Below are positions 26,687 through 38,834 of a stretch of DNA of 64,000 nucleotides, piece by piece. The DNA lies in NCBI GenBank assembly GCA_019118565.1, contig DWYR01000021.1:1-64000 (forward strand). Reading direction: 5' to 3'. The notes beneath the pieces are model-generated. The model made no database searches. It was given only the letters and a program-made list of their open reading frames with translations, and was not told the DNA's origin. The DNA comes from Candidatus Alistipes avicola. GTDB taxonomy: Bacteria > Bacteroidota > Bacteroidia > Bacteroidales > Rikenellaceae. Every line of letters starts with the position of its first letter. Positions within the stretch are counted from its first letter, which is position 1. The translations under genes and the position numbers were made by a program.

Positions 26687-27490
26687 CTACTCTTCCCACT
26701 GCGGGATGGAAGAATCTTCCTCCGCTTTGACCTTTTTGTCGAATGCAGGATTGCGTCGCAACTGGAAATTCTGTCCCAGATAGACCTTGCGGACGACAGG
26801 GTCCGCCGCAAGCTCCTCGGCCGATCCTGCCTTTAAGATTTTCCCTTCGAACAGGAGGTAGGTCCGGTCGGTGATGGCCAAGGTCTCATCGACGTTATGA
26901 TCGGTGATGATGACTCCGATATTGCGGTTTTTGAGGGTGGCGACGATACTTTGAATATCCTCGACGGCAATCGGATCGACACCGGCAAAAGGCTCGTCGA
27001 GGAGGATGAATGCCGGGTTGATTGCTACGGCACGGGCGATTTCGGTACGGCGCCGTTCTCCACCTGAAAGTTGGATACCCAGACTTTTGCGGACTTTTTG
27101 AAGGCGGAACTCCTCGATGAGACTCTCGCAACGGGCCGTCTGCTCCTCTTTGGAGAGTTTCGTCATTTCGAGGACGGCCTTGATGTTGTTCTCGACACTC
27201 AGACGCCGGAATACGGAGGCCTCCTGGGCCAGATAGCCGACTCCCATTTGGGCGCGTCGGTACACCGGTTCATTGGTCAGTTCGACCACTTTCCCTTCGT
27301 TGTCCTCCAGGAAGATTTGACCTTCGTTTGGTTTGATAAGTCCGACGATCATGTAGAACGTCGTGGTCTTTCCGGCCCCGTTGGGACCCAACAGACCGAC
27401 GATCTCCCCTTGTTTTACGTCGATCGAAACATGATTAACAACGGTACGGGCCTTGTATTTTTTGACAAGTTCGCTGGTGTAGAGACGCAT
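26687..27490 (-). CDS. lptB: LPS export ABC transporter ATPase LptB
   Basis: 267 aa. Walker [10 protein letters not shown] (35-43), Q-loop [15 protein letters not shown], signature LSGGE (141-145), Walker B ILLDEP (162-167) and switch His198. The YLAQEASVF and LSVENN segments are typical of LptB. It powers LPS extraction from the inner membrane. A charged 25-residue C-terminal extension goes beyond the E. coli protein. It heads the leftward operon lptB-aroA-prmC-recX-M23 peptidase. Confidence 0.93.
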   Translation of the reverse strand: MRLYTSELVKKYKARTVVNHVSIDVKQGEIVGLLGPNGAGKTTTFYMIVGLIKPNEGQIFLEDNEGKVVELTNEPVYRRAQMGVGYLAQEASVFRRLSVENNIKAVLEMTKLSKEEQTARCESLIEEFRLQKVRKSLGIQLSGGERRRTEIARAVAINPAFILLDEPFAGVDPIAVEDIQSIVATLKNRNIGVIITDHNVDETLAITDRTYLLFEGKILKAGSAEELAADPVVRKVYLGQNFQLRRNPAFDKKVKAEEDSSIPQWEE

Positions 27491-27506
27491 TCGGATAAAA
27501 TTTTTA

Positions 27507-27543
27507 CAAAGTTATGTTTTTTTCCGAATTATTTTTATCTTTA
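27507..27543. promoter_or_regulatory. Divergent -7 boxes for lptB (-) and recQ (+)
   Basis: Minus strand TAACTTTG (27514-27507) for lptB, plus strand TATCTTTA (27536-27543) for recQ. Clear -33 partners are missing on both sides. Confidence 0.4.
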
Positions 27544-27570
27544 CATTGAATTTTCTGTTAGAGACCTCTT

Positions 27571-29763
27571 ATGAAACAAAATCAAGATTCCTTGTTGAGC
27601 GAGAAACTGAAAGAGTATTTCGGCTTCTCTTCATTCAAAGGAAATCAGGAAGCCGTGATCCGCAATGTGTTGGCCGGGAAAGATACGTTCGTATTGATGC
27701 CTACCGGCGGCGGAAAGTCCCTTTGTTACCAGTTGCCCGCCCTGCTGATGGAGGGAGTGGCAATCGTCATATCGCCCTTGATCGCCCTGATGAAAAACCA
27801 GGTCGATGCCATGCGTATGTTTTCAACCGAATCCGGAATCGCCCATTTCCTGAATTCATCGCTCAATAAAAGCGCTGTCGCTCAGGTGCGCAGTGACGTG
27901 TTGTCCGGAAAGACCAAATTGCTCTATTTTGCACCGGAGTCTCTGACCAAAGAGGATAACGTGGCGTTCTTGCGGAAAGTCAAGATCTCGTTTTATGCCA
28001 TCGACGAAGCGCATTGTATTTCGGAGTGGGGACACGATTTCCGCCCGGAATATCGTCGTATTCGTCCTATTATCAATGAGATAGGACCAGCTCCGTTGAT
28101 TGCCCTCACGGCCACTGCAACACCTAAGGTGCAGATGGATATTCAGAAGAATCTCGGGATGAGCGATGCTGCTGTATTCAAATCGTCGTTCAACCGTCCG
28201 AATCTTTACTACGAGATCCGTCCCAAACACGATGTGGATCGTGAAATCATCCGTTATATCAAACAAAACGAGGGGAAGAGCGGAATCATCTATTGCTTGA
28301 GTCGGAAAAAAGTCGAAGAGTTGGCCGAATTGCTGGTTGCCAACGGAATTCGGGCCTTGGCTTACCATGCCGGGATGGATGCCCAGACACGGGCTGCCAA
28401 TCAGGACGACTTTTTGATGGAGCGGGTCGATGTGATCGTTGCTACGATCGCTTTTGGAATGGGTATCGACAAACCCGATGTACGTTATGTGATTCATTAC
28501 GATATTCCCAAGTCTTTGGAAGGGTACTATCAGGAGACCGGACGTGCCGGACGGGACGGAGGAGAAGGGCATTGCCTGACTTTTTACAGTTATAAGGATA
28601 TTCAGAAGCTCGAAAAGTTCATGCAGGGGAAGCCGGTGGCCGAACAGGAGATCGGCAAGTTGTTGCTGCTTGAAACGGTTTCGTATGCCGAAAGTTCGAT
28701 GTGTCGTCGAAAGACGCTGCTGCACTATTTCGGGGAGGAGTATCCGGAAGAGAATTGCGGCAATTGCGACAATTGTTGTCATCCCAAGCCGAAAGTGGAT
28801 GCCAAAGATTCGCTTCGTATGGTATTGGAGGCTTTACGCGATTTGGGCGACAAGTTCAAGTCCGACTATCTGATCAGTGTGCTGATGGGAAAAAATACGG
28901 CCCTGATCAAGAGTTACGGCCACAACAAGAGCGAATGGTTCGGTGCCGGGGCCGATTTCGATACGCGTTATTGGGGGGCGGTTGTCCGACAGGCGCTCAT
29001 CATGGGTTTGATCGACAAGAGTATCGAGAATTACGGATTGATTTCGATCAATGCCAAAGGGGAGGAGTTCATCGCTCATCCGCAGTCGGTTTCCGTTGCA
29101 CTCGACCACGATTACGACGAGGAGGAGAAGGAGTCCGAAGCAATCGCTCCGACAGGAAAGGGGGGCGTAGCCGACGAGGAGCTCTTCATGATGTTGAAGG
29201 ATTTGCGGAAGAAAGTCGCACGACAGCATAATCTGCCGCCCTTCGTGATTTTCCAGGACCCGTCGCTCGAAGACATGTCGGTACATTATCCGATTACCCT
29301 TGAGGAGATGCAGAATATCTCCGGAGTTGGAGCCGGCAAGGCCCGTAAGTTCGGTGAAGAGTTTATCAAGCTCATCAAGGCTTATGTGGAGGAGAAGGAG
29401 ATCGTGCGCCCGCAGGATATGGTTGTCAAGTCGGTCGGTAACAAGTCGGGCAACAAGATCTTCATCATCCAGGCGATCGACCGCAAGATGGATTTCGAGG
29501 ATATTGCCCAGGCGAAGAATCTCGATGCGGACGAACTCTTGACCGAGATCGAGGGGATCGTCAATTCGGGAACGAAGCTCGATATTTCATATTATATTGA
29601 CCAGGTTGTCGATGAGGATAAGGCACAGGACATTTACCTCTATTTCAAGGAAGATGCCCAAAGCGATTCGCTCGATGAGGCGATCGAGGAACTCGGCGGC
29701 GACTATACGGAGGAGGAGATCCGCCTGGTGCGCATCAAGTTCATGTGTGAACAAGGAAATTAA
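27571..29763 (+). CDS. recQ: ATP-dependent DNA helicase RecQ
   Basis: 730 aa. Domains in order: helicase core with TGGGKS (45-50), AIDEAHCISEWGHDFRPEY and GRAGRDG; the zinc-binding cysteine set (CRRKTLLHYFG..CGNCDNCC, about 375-410); RQC winged helix to about 520; HRDC near 545-620 (ISGVGAGKARKFGEEFI); and an extra C-terminal helical domain (about 640-730). A 3'-5' DNA helicase in recombination and fork repair. Divergent from lptB. Confidence 0.95.
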   Translation: MKQNQDSLLSEKLKEYFGFSSFKGNQEAVIRNVLAGKDTFVLMPTGGGKSLCYQLPALLMEGVAIVISPLIALMKNQVDAMRMFSTESGIAHFLNSSLNKSAVAQVRSDVLSGKTKLLYFAPESLTKEDNVAFLRKVKISFYAIDEAHCISEWGHDFRPEYRRIRPIINEIGPAPLIALTATATPKVQMDIQKNLGMSDAAVFKSSFNRPNLYYEIRPKHDVDREIIRYIKQNEGKSGIIYCLSRKKVEELAELLVANGIRALAYHAGMDAQTRAANQDDFLMERVDVIVATIAFGMGIDKPDVRYVIHYDIPKSLEGYYQETGRAGRDGGEGHCLTFYSYKDIQKLEKFMQGKPVAEQEIGKLLLLETVSYAESSMCRRKTLLHYFGEEYPEENCGNCDNCCHPKPKVDAKDSLRMVLEALRDLGDKFKSDYLISVLMGKNTALIKSYGHNKSEWFGAGADFDTRYWGAVVRQALIMGLIDKSIENYGLISINAKGEEFIAHPQSVSVALDHDYDEEEKESEAIAPTGKGGVADEELFMMLKDLRKKVARQHNLPPFVIFQDPSLEDMSVHYPITLEEMQNISGVGAGKARKFGEEFIKLIKAYVEEKEIVRPQDMVVKSVGNKSGNKIFIIQAIDRKMDFEDIAQAKNLDADELLTEIEGIVNSGTKLDISYYIDQVVDEDKAQDIYLYFKEDAQSDSLDEAIEELGGDYTEEEIRLVRIKFMCEQGN

Positions 29764-29848
29764 ATCCGCACGGTGTCTCAGGTAGGGAAGCTTTTGGGGG
29801 GGCGGATACTTCCGCACAAGAACGTTGGATCATCGAAGTCGAGGAGGA

Positions 29849-30073
29849 ATGAAATTCAGATTGCAGAAACTTCGGATCGTGCTGATGGCGGTCATCGTCG
29901 TTTTGATCGCGGTACAGTCCATTTGGTTGTATAAGGTGCCGAGTACGGGGGGCGGAGTGGTCGTACTGGCTCTGTCGGGTAGTCTGGTCGCTCTCATATT
30001 CGATTATCGTCGACGGGAACGGGAGCGGAAAAGAGATAAACAAAAGTCTAATCATAAAACCGGGAAGTTATGA
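29849..30073 (+). CDS. Small two-helix membrane protein
   Basis: 74 aa from the ATG with GAGGAGGA upstream. Two hydrophobic segments (IVLMAVIVVLIAVQSIWL; VVVLALSGSLVALIF) are followed by a strongly basic tail (DYRRRERERKRDKQK). No known domain recognised. Its stop overlaps the start of the next small membrane protein by 4 nt (ATGA), so the two form a coupled pair between recQ and rsmA. Confidence 0.65.
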   Translation: MKFRLQKLRIVLMAVIVVLIAVQSIWLYKVPSTGGGVVVLALSGSLVALIFDYRRRERERKRDKQKSNHKTGKL

Positions 30074-30300
30074 AGAAAAATGACCAGGTGAATAAAAAAA
30101 CAGCCACTGTGGCGTTGGTATTCATGCTTGCGACTATCATGTGGCTGGTGATCAACATCGTATGGGTGCTGCATGACGGATGCGTCAGGAATTTGGTCCT
30201 GCCCGTTCTATTTATGTTAGCCGGTGTTTGGATGTTTTACAGGGAATTTCACAAAAAAAAGAGAAAACACGTCGAGGATGTGAAGAAGTACATCCGATAA
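30070..30300 (+). CDS. Small two-helix membrane protein
   Basis: 76 aa. A basic N-terminus (MKKNDQVNKK), two membrane segments (VALVFMLATIMWLVINIVWVL; LVLPVLFMLAGVWMFY) and a basic C-terminus (HKKKRKHVEDVKKYIR). It has the same topology and size as its coupled upstream partner but no evident sequence identity. Function unknown. Confidence 0.65.
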   Translation: MKKNDQVNKKTATVALVFMLATIMWLVINIVWVLHDGCVRNLVLPVLFMLAGVWMFYREFHKKKRKHVEDVKKYIR

Positions 30301-30394
30301 TTGGCCAGTGGCCGGGAAGAGGACCTTCCGAGGTCTCCTTGATAAGACGGAAGGTTGCTTGTTTCTCGGGAGGGTATAATACGGACTTGAACGA

Positions 30395-31192
30395 GTGAAG
30401 AGCGAAGTTAGAGCGAAGAAGGCACTCGGCCAGCATTTTCTGGTCGATCTGAATATTGCACGAAAGATATGCGACTCCCTGAGCGGAGGGACGGACGATG
30501 CTCCGGACAAGGTGTTGGAGGTGGGACCCGGAATGGGGGTGCTGACTCGCTTCCTGTTGCAGCGAAACGATGTGGAGGTCCATGCGGCTGAAATTGATTC
30601 GGAGAGTGTTGTCTATCTACAGAGTCACTATCCGCAACTCGGCGACCGGTTGGTCGAAGGGGATTTCCTGAAGATGGATTTGCGGAAGATGTTTCCCGGA
30701 GGGGTCCGTGTAATCGGTAACTTTCCCTACAATATCTCCTCTCAGATCTTTTTCAAGGTACTCGAATACAGGGATCTGATTCCGGAGTGTGTCGGAATGA
30801 TCCAGAAAGAGGTGGCTGTGCGTCTGGCCGAAGGGCCGGGATCGAAAGAGTATGGTATTTTGAGCGTACTGTTGCAGGCTTGGTATGATATCGAATACCT
30901 GTTTACGGTTAACGAAACGGTCTTCAATCCGCCGCCAAAGGTCAAAAGTGCTGTTATTCGTCTGCGCCGCAACAAGGTGGAGCGGCTCGATTGCGATGAG
31001 CGGCTCTTCGTGCGGGTGGTCAAGGCCTCGTTCAATCAGCGCCGCAAGATGCTGCGTAATTCACTGCGGGCTGCTTTCGGTGATTTTGGCGGAGAGGAGC
31101 ATCCTTTCTTTTCGAAACGGGCAGAGCAACTTTCGGTCGCGGATTTTGTGGAACTGACCCGTTGGGTGGAGGCCCACACTGCATCCGCGTGA
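30395..31192 (+). CDS. rsmA: 16S rRNA dimethyladenosine transferase
   Basis: 265 aa with a GTG start, chosen because homology begins at KSEVRAKKALGQHFLVD. SAM motif VLEVGPGMGVLTRFLL and target-base motif VIGNFPYNISSQIFF are intact. It dimethylates A1518 and A1519 of 16S rRNA. Nearby upstream is an 8-bp inverted repeat (30323-30330 / 30348-30355) without a T-tail. Confidence 0.94.
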   Translation: MKSEVRAKKALGQHFLVDLNIARKICDSLSGGTDDAPDKVLEVGPGMGVLTRFLLQRNDVEVHAAEIDSESVVYLQSHYPQLGDRLVEGDFLKMDLRKMFPGGVRVIGNFPYNISSQIFFKVLEYRDLIPECVGMIQKEVAVRLAEGPGSKEYGILSVLLQAWYDIEYLFTVNETVFNPPPKVKSAVIRLRRNKVERLDCDERLFVRVVKASFNQRRKMLRNSLRAAFGDFGGEEHPFFSKRAEQLSVADFVELTRWVEAHTASA

Positions 31193-31304
31193 GAAGAATG
31201 GGCGATTCCCTTGCTGATTAGAGATGCTTTTTTTGTCAAAATTGAAAAAGTCAAACGTTATGTACGTTATTGGCTGATTATCTTTAACCTAAATTTATGT
31301 AATT

Positions 31305-31667
31305 ATGAAGAAGATTCTTATTTGAGGTGTTATGCTTTGTGGCGTAACAGCCATGATGACCTCTTGCTACAGTACTCGTATTCTCTATGGCGATGTTAAG
31401 GAGAATGAGCCCCTTGTTCAGGTAAATCGGCAGTGGAACCACCACCTGATCGGAGGTTTGATTCCTGTCGGCAAAAACAAGCTCGATGCTGCCGAATATG
31501 TTAACAATGCCGAAAACTATGTGGTCAAGACGAATTTCAACTTCTTGAACATGTTGGTTTCCGGTATCACTTTCGGTATTTATACTCCGACACAAACTAA
31601 ATTCTATGTTCCGTTGCGGGATCTGCCGACTCAGGTACAAGACGAGAAAATCAAGACGGATGAATAG
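31305..31667 (+). pseudogene. Small lipoprotein gene interrupted by TGA in its signal peptide
   Basis: From ATG 31305 the frame reads MKKILI, then TGA (31323-31325), then GVMLCGVTAMMTSCYSTRILYG without further stops to 31667. Joined, this is a textbook lipoprotein signal (basic n-region, hydrophobic core, Cys in MTSC) and a 120-residue protein; residues after it (KTNFNFLNMLVSGITFGIYTP) recall small Bacteroidales Bor-like lipoproteins. Restarting at ATG 31332 gives 111 aa but loses the basic n-region. A terminator follows. Either a true nonsense mutation, a sequencing error, or use of the internal start. The rest of the frame is not decayed, so the lesion would be recent. Confidence 0.6.
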
Positions 31668-31688
31668 AGAATGAATTAAATCGTATGA

Positions 31689-31725
31689 ACGAGCCCCGAT
31701 TTTGGTCGGGGCTCGTCTTTTTTTT
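31689..31725. terminator. Terminator between the lipoprotein gene and M16 pair
   Basis: A perfect 11-bp stem ACGAGCCCCGA / TCGGGGCTCGT with a 6-nt loop, followed by C and eight Ts on the plus strand. Confidence 0.85.
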
Positions 31726-33011
31726 CAGGGATTATTCCAACTGGGAAGTGGATTCTGTGGCCCGGCTACGGCCGTTATGAGATCTTCGTGACGGAGATAT
31801 TTTTGTGCCAGGCGCAGTACGTCATCCGGTGTCGTTGCCCGGATTTGGCGAACACCCTCGGTTACGGCCTCGTTGTCCTTGCCGCAAAGGATGTTCTCGA
31901 TCGTGACATCGGCAATGCCGAACGGCCCGTCCAGTACACGCATGATCTCGCCGATCATGATGTTTTTGACCAGCGACAACTCATCTTCGGAGACCGGCTC
32001 GGTACGCAGCCGTTCGATCTCTCGATAGATCTCCTGCAGGGCGGAGGCCGTGACCTCGGTTCCCACTTGTGTTGCGACGGCCAGATAGCCGGCCTGTTCG
32101 AAGTTGATCATGGCCGATCCGACACCGTAGGTGTACCCGTGCTCTTCGCGTAGATTCTGCATCAGCCGGGAGCCGAAGTAGCCGCCCAGGACAGTCGCTA
32201 CGACCTGCATTCCGATGAAGTCGGGATGGGTGCGCGGGAAGAGCAGTCGCCCCACCCGAATCGAGGATTGCACGGCATCGGCACGTTGGGTGAATCGGTA
32301 GGGGGTGCTTTCTCCCTTTGGGAACTCAATGCCCGCTCCGCTGCCGGATCGGGGCAGCTGTTCGCCCAGTGAGCAAAGTGCTTTCAGAACTTGGTCGTCT
32401 ATGCGCCCGCTGCATACGATCAGGGCGTTGTCGGCCGTATAGCGGTTGCGATAAAGGTCGGTCAGGTCGTTGCGTGTCAGTGTGTCGTAGGCACTTTCGG
32501 GATAGGTGATTCCGTACGGATGCTTTTCGCCGAAGAGTGCCTTGCCGAAGTTCTCACGGACGATCGTATCGACCTTCATGCGTTCGATGGCGAGCCCCTG
32601 CTTGCGCTTCTCGCGGTAGGAGGCGAGCTCCTCTTCCGGGAAGATCGGGTGAAGAAGGATCTGCTCGGCTACTTCGAGCGTGGGGGTGAAAAATTTGGAG
32701 AGGGTGTTGAAGGTGACATAGACGAAGTCGCGGTCCATATTGACTTCGAAATTCGACCCGTAGAAGTCGAGTCGTTCGGCGATTTGGCGAGCAGTCATCC
32801 GTTCGGATCCTTCGCTCAGCATATTGAGGGTCGAGGAGGCCGAAAAGGGGACTCGTTGTACGACCGTTCCGGCCCGGAATACGAAGGTGAAGCGCAACAC
32901 TTCGAATTCCTCGGAGGGTATGGCATAAAGATTTACCCCATTCGACAGAGTATGCCGCCGGGCTTGTGGTACATCGACCGTTTCGGGTATGATCAGGGGA
33001 GGACGTTTCAT
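31725..33011 (-). CDS. M16-family peptidase-like subunit, zinc site absent
   Basis: 428 aa. Start at 33011 is chosen because its ATGA overlaps the stop of the upstream M16 gene. The M16 fold is clear (HTLSNGVNLYAIP, ERMTARQIAERLDFYGSNFEV, LREEHGYTYGVGSA), but the place of HxxEH is taken by STLNML, so it lacks the zinc ligands. The RxxxYxYG-like region characteristic of the C-terminal partner is kept. In heterodimeric M16B enzymes one chain carries zinc and the other helps bind substrate; this is presumably the helper. Confidence 0.88.
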   Translation of the reverse strand: MKRPPLIIPETVDVPQARRHTLSNGVNLYAIPSEEFEVLRFTFVFRAGTVVQRVPFSASSTLNMLSEGSERMTARQIAERLDFYGSNFEVNMDRDFVYVTFNTLSKFFTPTLEVAEQILLHPIFPEEELASYREKRKQGLAIERMKVDTIVRENFGKALFGEKHPYGITYPESAYDTLTRNDLTDLYRNRYTADNALIVCSGRIDDQVLKALCSLGEQLPRSGSGAGIEFPKGESTPYRFTQRADAVQSSIRVGRLLFPRTHPDFIGMQVVATVLGGYFGSRLMQNLREEHGYTYGVGSAMINFEQAGYLAVATQVGTEVTASALQEIYREIERLRTEPVSEDELSLVKNIMIGEIMRVLDGPFGIADVTIENILCGKDNEAVTEGVRQIRATTPDDVLRLAQKYLRHEDLITAVAGPQNPLPSWNNP

Positions 33012-34246
33012 TTTCTGGCGCGATAGATAAGGGTGGAACAATTTTCGGGGCGAAGCGTGCGGCGGCAGAACTCGACAACCTGTTCGGGTGTGTGCGACCG
33101 GTAGATTTCAACTTCGCGGTTGATGAGCGGCAGGTCGCCCAGCATTTGATAGAAACCGAGATTCATCGCCTTGTTCATGACGTTGATCTCCCCGAAGAGG
33201 GTATTCGCCTCGAATTTGTTTTTGATCTTCTCTAACTCCTGCGGCTCGGCCTTTTCGGTTTGCAGTCGGTCGATCTCCCGTTGCATGGCCTCTTCGGCCT
33301 CATCGACGGTTGTTCCCGGAAGCAGTTGTCCGGTAAGGACGAAGAGTCCCGGATCGAGTTCTCCCGATACGTAGGCGTTTACGTTGGCAAAGAGTTTCTG
33401 CTCCTTGACCAGGTGTTGGTACAGACGCGACGATTCGCCGCCGGCCAGCAGGTCGGTAGTCAGATCCCCCAGGAAGAAGTCCGAAGAGGTACGGCTGCCC
33501 ATGTGGTACGCTTTTGTGATAGCAGTGGCCGGAACGTCACGTTCGATCTCCTGCCGCCGGGCTTCGGTTTGAGACGGCTCCTGCGGAATCTCGACTGCCG
33601 GGCGGGGTGAGTCCTCGATTTGCGCGAACCACTTTTCGGCCAGGTCGATCATACGCTCCTCCTCGATGTCGGCCGAGATGGAGAGAATGGCATTCGAAGG
33701 GTGGTAATAACGGTGATAGAAGGCGCGGACCTCCTCCAGCGAAGCCTCGGCAATGTGTTCGGGCGCAAGTCCGATTGTCGCCCAGCGGTAGGGGTGGACC
33801 CGGTAGGCCAGGGCACGCAGGAGCATCTGCATATCGCCGTAGGGCTGGTTGAGGTAGCGTTGCTTGTACTCTTCGATCACGACGCGCTTCTCTATCGCGA
33901 GATTCTCCTCCGAGATGTCAAGGCCGGTCATCCGGTCGCTTTCGAGCCAGAGGGCTGTCTCGACGTTGTCCTTCGGAAGCGTCATGTAGAAATCCGTATA
34001 GTCGTTGTTGGTGAAGGCGTTGTTTTCGCCGGCAGCCATCTGGACCGGGGTGTCGAAGTCCGGTACTTCGTGTGTTCCCCGGAACATCAGATGCTCGAAC
34101 AGGTGGGCAAAACCCGTCCGCGAGGGGTTCTCGTTGCGGGCACCGACCTTGTAGAGCAGGTTTACGGCGGCCAGCTTCGACGAACGGTCGCGATTGACTA
34201 CGACCGTCAGCCCATTGACTAAGGTATGGTTTTTATAGGTAATCAC
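33008..34246 (-). CDS. M16-family zinc metallopeptidase, catalytic subunit
   Basis: 412 aa. HLFEHLMF gives the inverted zinc motif HxxEH (His48, Glu51, His52), with the third Glu about 75 residues later in IEKRVVIEEYKQ. No signal peptide. Followed by the non-catalytic partner with a 4-nt overlap, so the two likely form a heterodimer that degrades peptides. Confidence 0.92.
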   Translation of the reverse strand: MITYKNHTLVNGLTVVVNRDRSSKLAAVNLLYKVGARNENPSRTGFAHLFEHLMFRGTHEVPDFDTPVQMAAGENNAFTNNDYTDFYMTLPKDNVETALWLESDRMTGLDISEENLAIEKRVVIEEYKQRYLNQPYGDMQMLLRALAYRVHPYRWATIGLAPEHIAEASLEEVRAFYHRYYHPSNAILSISADIEEERMIDLAEKWFAQIEDSPRPAVEIPQEPSQTEARRQEIERDVPATAITKAYHMGSRTSSDFFLGDLTTDLLAGGESSRLYQHLVKEQKLFANVNAYVSGELDPGLFVLTGQLLPGTTVDEAEEAMQREIDRLQTEKAEPQELEKIKNKFEANTLFGEINVMNKAMNLGFYQMLGDLPLINREVEIYRSHTPEQVVEFCRRTLRPENCSTLIYRARK

Positions 34247-34265
34247 GTCGGTTGCAAATTTTTTT

Positions 34266-34297
34266 CAAAGGTACGACTTATTCTTTTTCTTTACAAA
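34266..34297 (-). promoter_or_regulatory. Promoter of the M16 peptidase pair
   Basis: On the minus strand TTTG (34297-34294), exactly 20 nt, TACCTTTG (34273-34266): full consensus, 20 nt before the start codon. Confidence 0.7.
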
Positions 34298-34423
34298 ATG
34301 GCTCTCCTGCCGATGGATTTTCGAGGAGTGGCTTCGGATTGTGTCCCGCTTTGAAAGTTTCGTTGCCCCTTGGCGGGGGATACCTCTCTCGCACGGAGGA
34401 GGATACGTGCGAATACATTGATA

Positions 34424-34441
34424 GTGTTATTTTTATAACAC
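34424..34441. promoter_or_regulatory. Palindrome upstream of nifJ, possible operator
   Basis: GTGTTAT-TTTT-ATAACAC, a perfect inverted repeat. The TGTTA-N6-TAACA core resembles Rex-type redox operators. It is centred about 75 nt before the predicted nifJ transcription start; no regulator is assigned. Confidence 0.45.
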
Positions 34442-34470
34442 AAATGGCGGCGATATTTGTGCCGGAAATA

Positions 34471-34502
34471 TGTGGGAATCTCGATAAGAATTGTTAGCTT
34501 TG
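34471..34502 (+). promoter_or_regulatory. Promoter of nifJ
   Basis: TGTG (34471-34474, one base off TTTG), 20 nt, TAGCTTTG (34495-34502). Leader of about 38 nt. Confidence 0.6.
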
Positions 34503-34545
34503 CATGAAATTTTGCAAATTCAAAACAATCTAACTTTATAAAAGA

Positions 34546-38088
<3,543 letters not shown>

Positions 38089-38110
38089 TCCGAATCTCAA
38101 TAAATATGGA

Positions 38111-38142
38111 AGAGCGGGCTACTTTTCAGTAGCCCGCTCTTT
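38111..38142 (+). terminator. Terminator of nifJ
   Basis: A perfect 13-bp stem AGAGCGGGCTACT / AGTAGCCCGCTCT with TTTC loop, ending in a short T run. Confidence 0.8.
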
Positions 38143-38161
38143 GTATTGTAGGGAAGAGATT

Positions 38162-38362
38162 TTATTCGTTCTCTTCGAGTTGGAAGATCTGCTCGACCTG
38201 TTTTTGGAAGGTGCGGGCAATTCTGAGGGCAAGCAGGGTCGATGGAATAAACTTGCCGCTTTCGATGGCGTTGATCGTTTGGCGGCTTACGCCGACCCGT
38301 TCGGCCAGTTGCTGTTGGGTCATGCGCAGGATGGCCCTTTCGACTCGGATGTTATTCTTCAT
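38162..38362 (-). CDS. Small XRE-type (Cro/CI) transcriptional regulator
   Basis: 66 aa, essentially one helix-turn-helix domain: RMTQQQLAERVGVSRQTINAIESGKFIPS, then LALRIARTFQKQVEQIFQLEE. Such minimal regulators commonly sit beside a membrane protein of unknown role. It overlaps the upstream membrane-protein gene by 11 nt. The palindrome inside the shared promoter (38808-38823) is a candidate binding site for autoregulation (inference). Confidence 0.88.
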   Translation of the reverse strand: MKNNIRVERAILRMTQQQLAERVGVSRQTINAIESGKFIPSTLLALRIARTFQKQVEQIFQLEENE

Positions 38363-38768
38363 GGCTTGCGGTGTGATTCAGACGATAGAGATTGACGTAA
38401 TAGACGATCAGGAAGATTACCAGCGGGGTGGCCATGCTACAGGTCATAACGATCAGGTAGTTGAAGTTATAGACCAGAAGCGAAACTACGATCAGCAGCA
38501 GGTAGTTGATCCACATGCTTACGAGCAGGGCGTTGAGCCGGATGCGCTGGATCATCTCGTCTTCGATCTTCTCGCGCGAGAATCCGATCATGAGGGCTCC
38601 GACGATCGTCCCGATGATAGCGATGTTGTTCATAACGGCCTCCGGGAAAAGCCAGCGGGAGAAGTTCTCTTCAAAGAAGCAGATCGAACAACCGAGCAGG
38701 AATGTCGGGATGAAGATCACCCAACCGATCCTCTTAAAACCGTTGGGCAGCAAAAGCATTGTTTTCAT
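38352..38768 (-). CDS. Four-helix membrane protein paired with XRE regulator
   Basis: 138 aa with four hydrophobic segments (IGWVIFIPTFLLGCSICFF; IAIIGTIVGALMIGF; LLVSMWINYLLLIVVSLLVY; YLIVMTCSMATPLVIFLIVYYV). Between helices 2 and 3 is SREKIEDEMIQRIRLNALLVS, a motif seen in small membrane proteins encoded next to XRE regulators in Bacteroidota and Firmicutes (recalled). Function unknown. First gene of the two-gene module, with a consensus promoter. Confidence 0.75.
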   Translation of the reverse strand: MKTMLLLPNGFKRIGWVIFIPTFLLGCSICFFEENFSRWLFPEAVMNNIAIIGTIVGALMIGFSREKIEDEMIQRIRLNALLVSMWINYLLLIVVSLLVYNFNYLIVMTCSMATPLVIFLIVYYVNLYRLNHTASHEE

Positions 38769-38802
38769 AGCTTACCAAATATTGGTTTGTATTATGGTAT
38801 AG

Positions 38803-38834
38803 CAAATGTAAATTATAATTTACATAAAAGCAAA
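38803..38834 (-). promoter_or_regulatory. Promoter of the membrane-protein/XRE module
   Basis: On the minus strand TTTG (38834-38831), exactly 20 nt, TACATTTG (38810-38803): full consensus, 34 nt before the start codon. Confidence 0.72.
38808..38823. promoter_or_regulatory. Palindromic candidate operator within the XRE-module promoter
   Basis: GTAAATTATAATTTAC is a perfect 16-bp palindrome lying between the -7 and -33 boxes, where a bound repressor would block polymerase. Confidence 0.5.

Noticed and set aside
30323..30355. 8-bp inverted repeat before rsmA as terminator
   Set aside because: No T run follows and the spacing is long; possibly chance or a weak leader structure.
31323..31325. 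TGA recoded as an amino acid
   Set aside because: Many confident genes in the window (rnc, rsmA, M16 genes) end at TGA, and no selenocysteine-type context is present.
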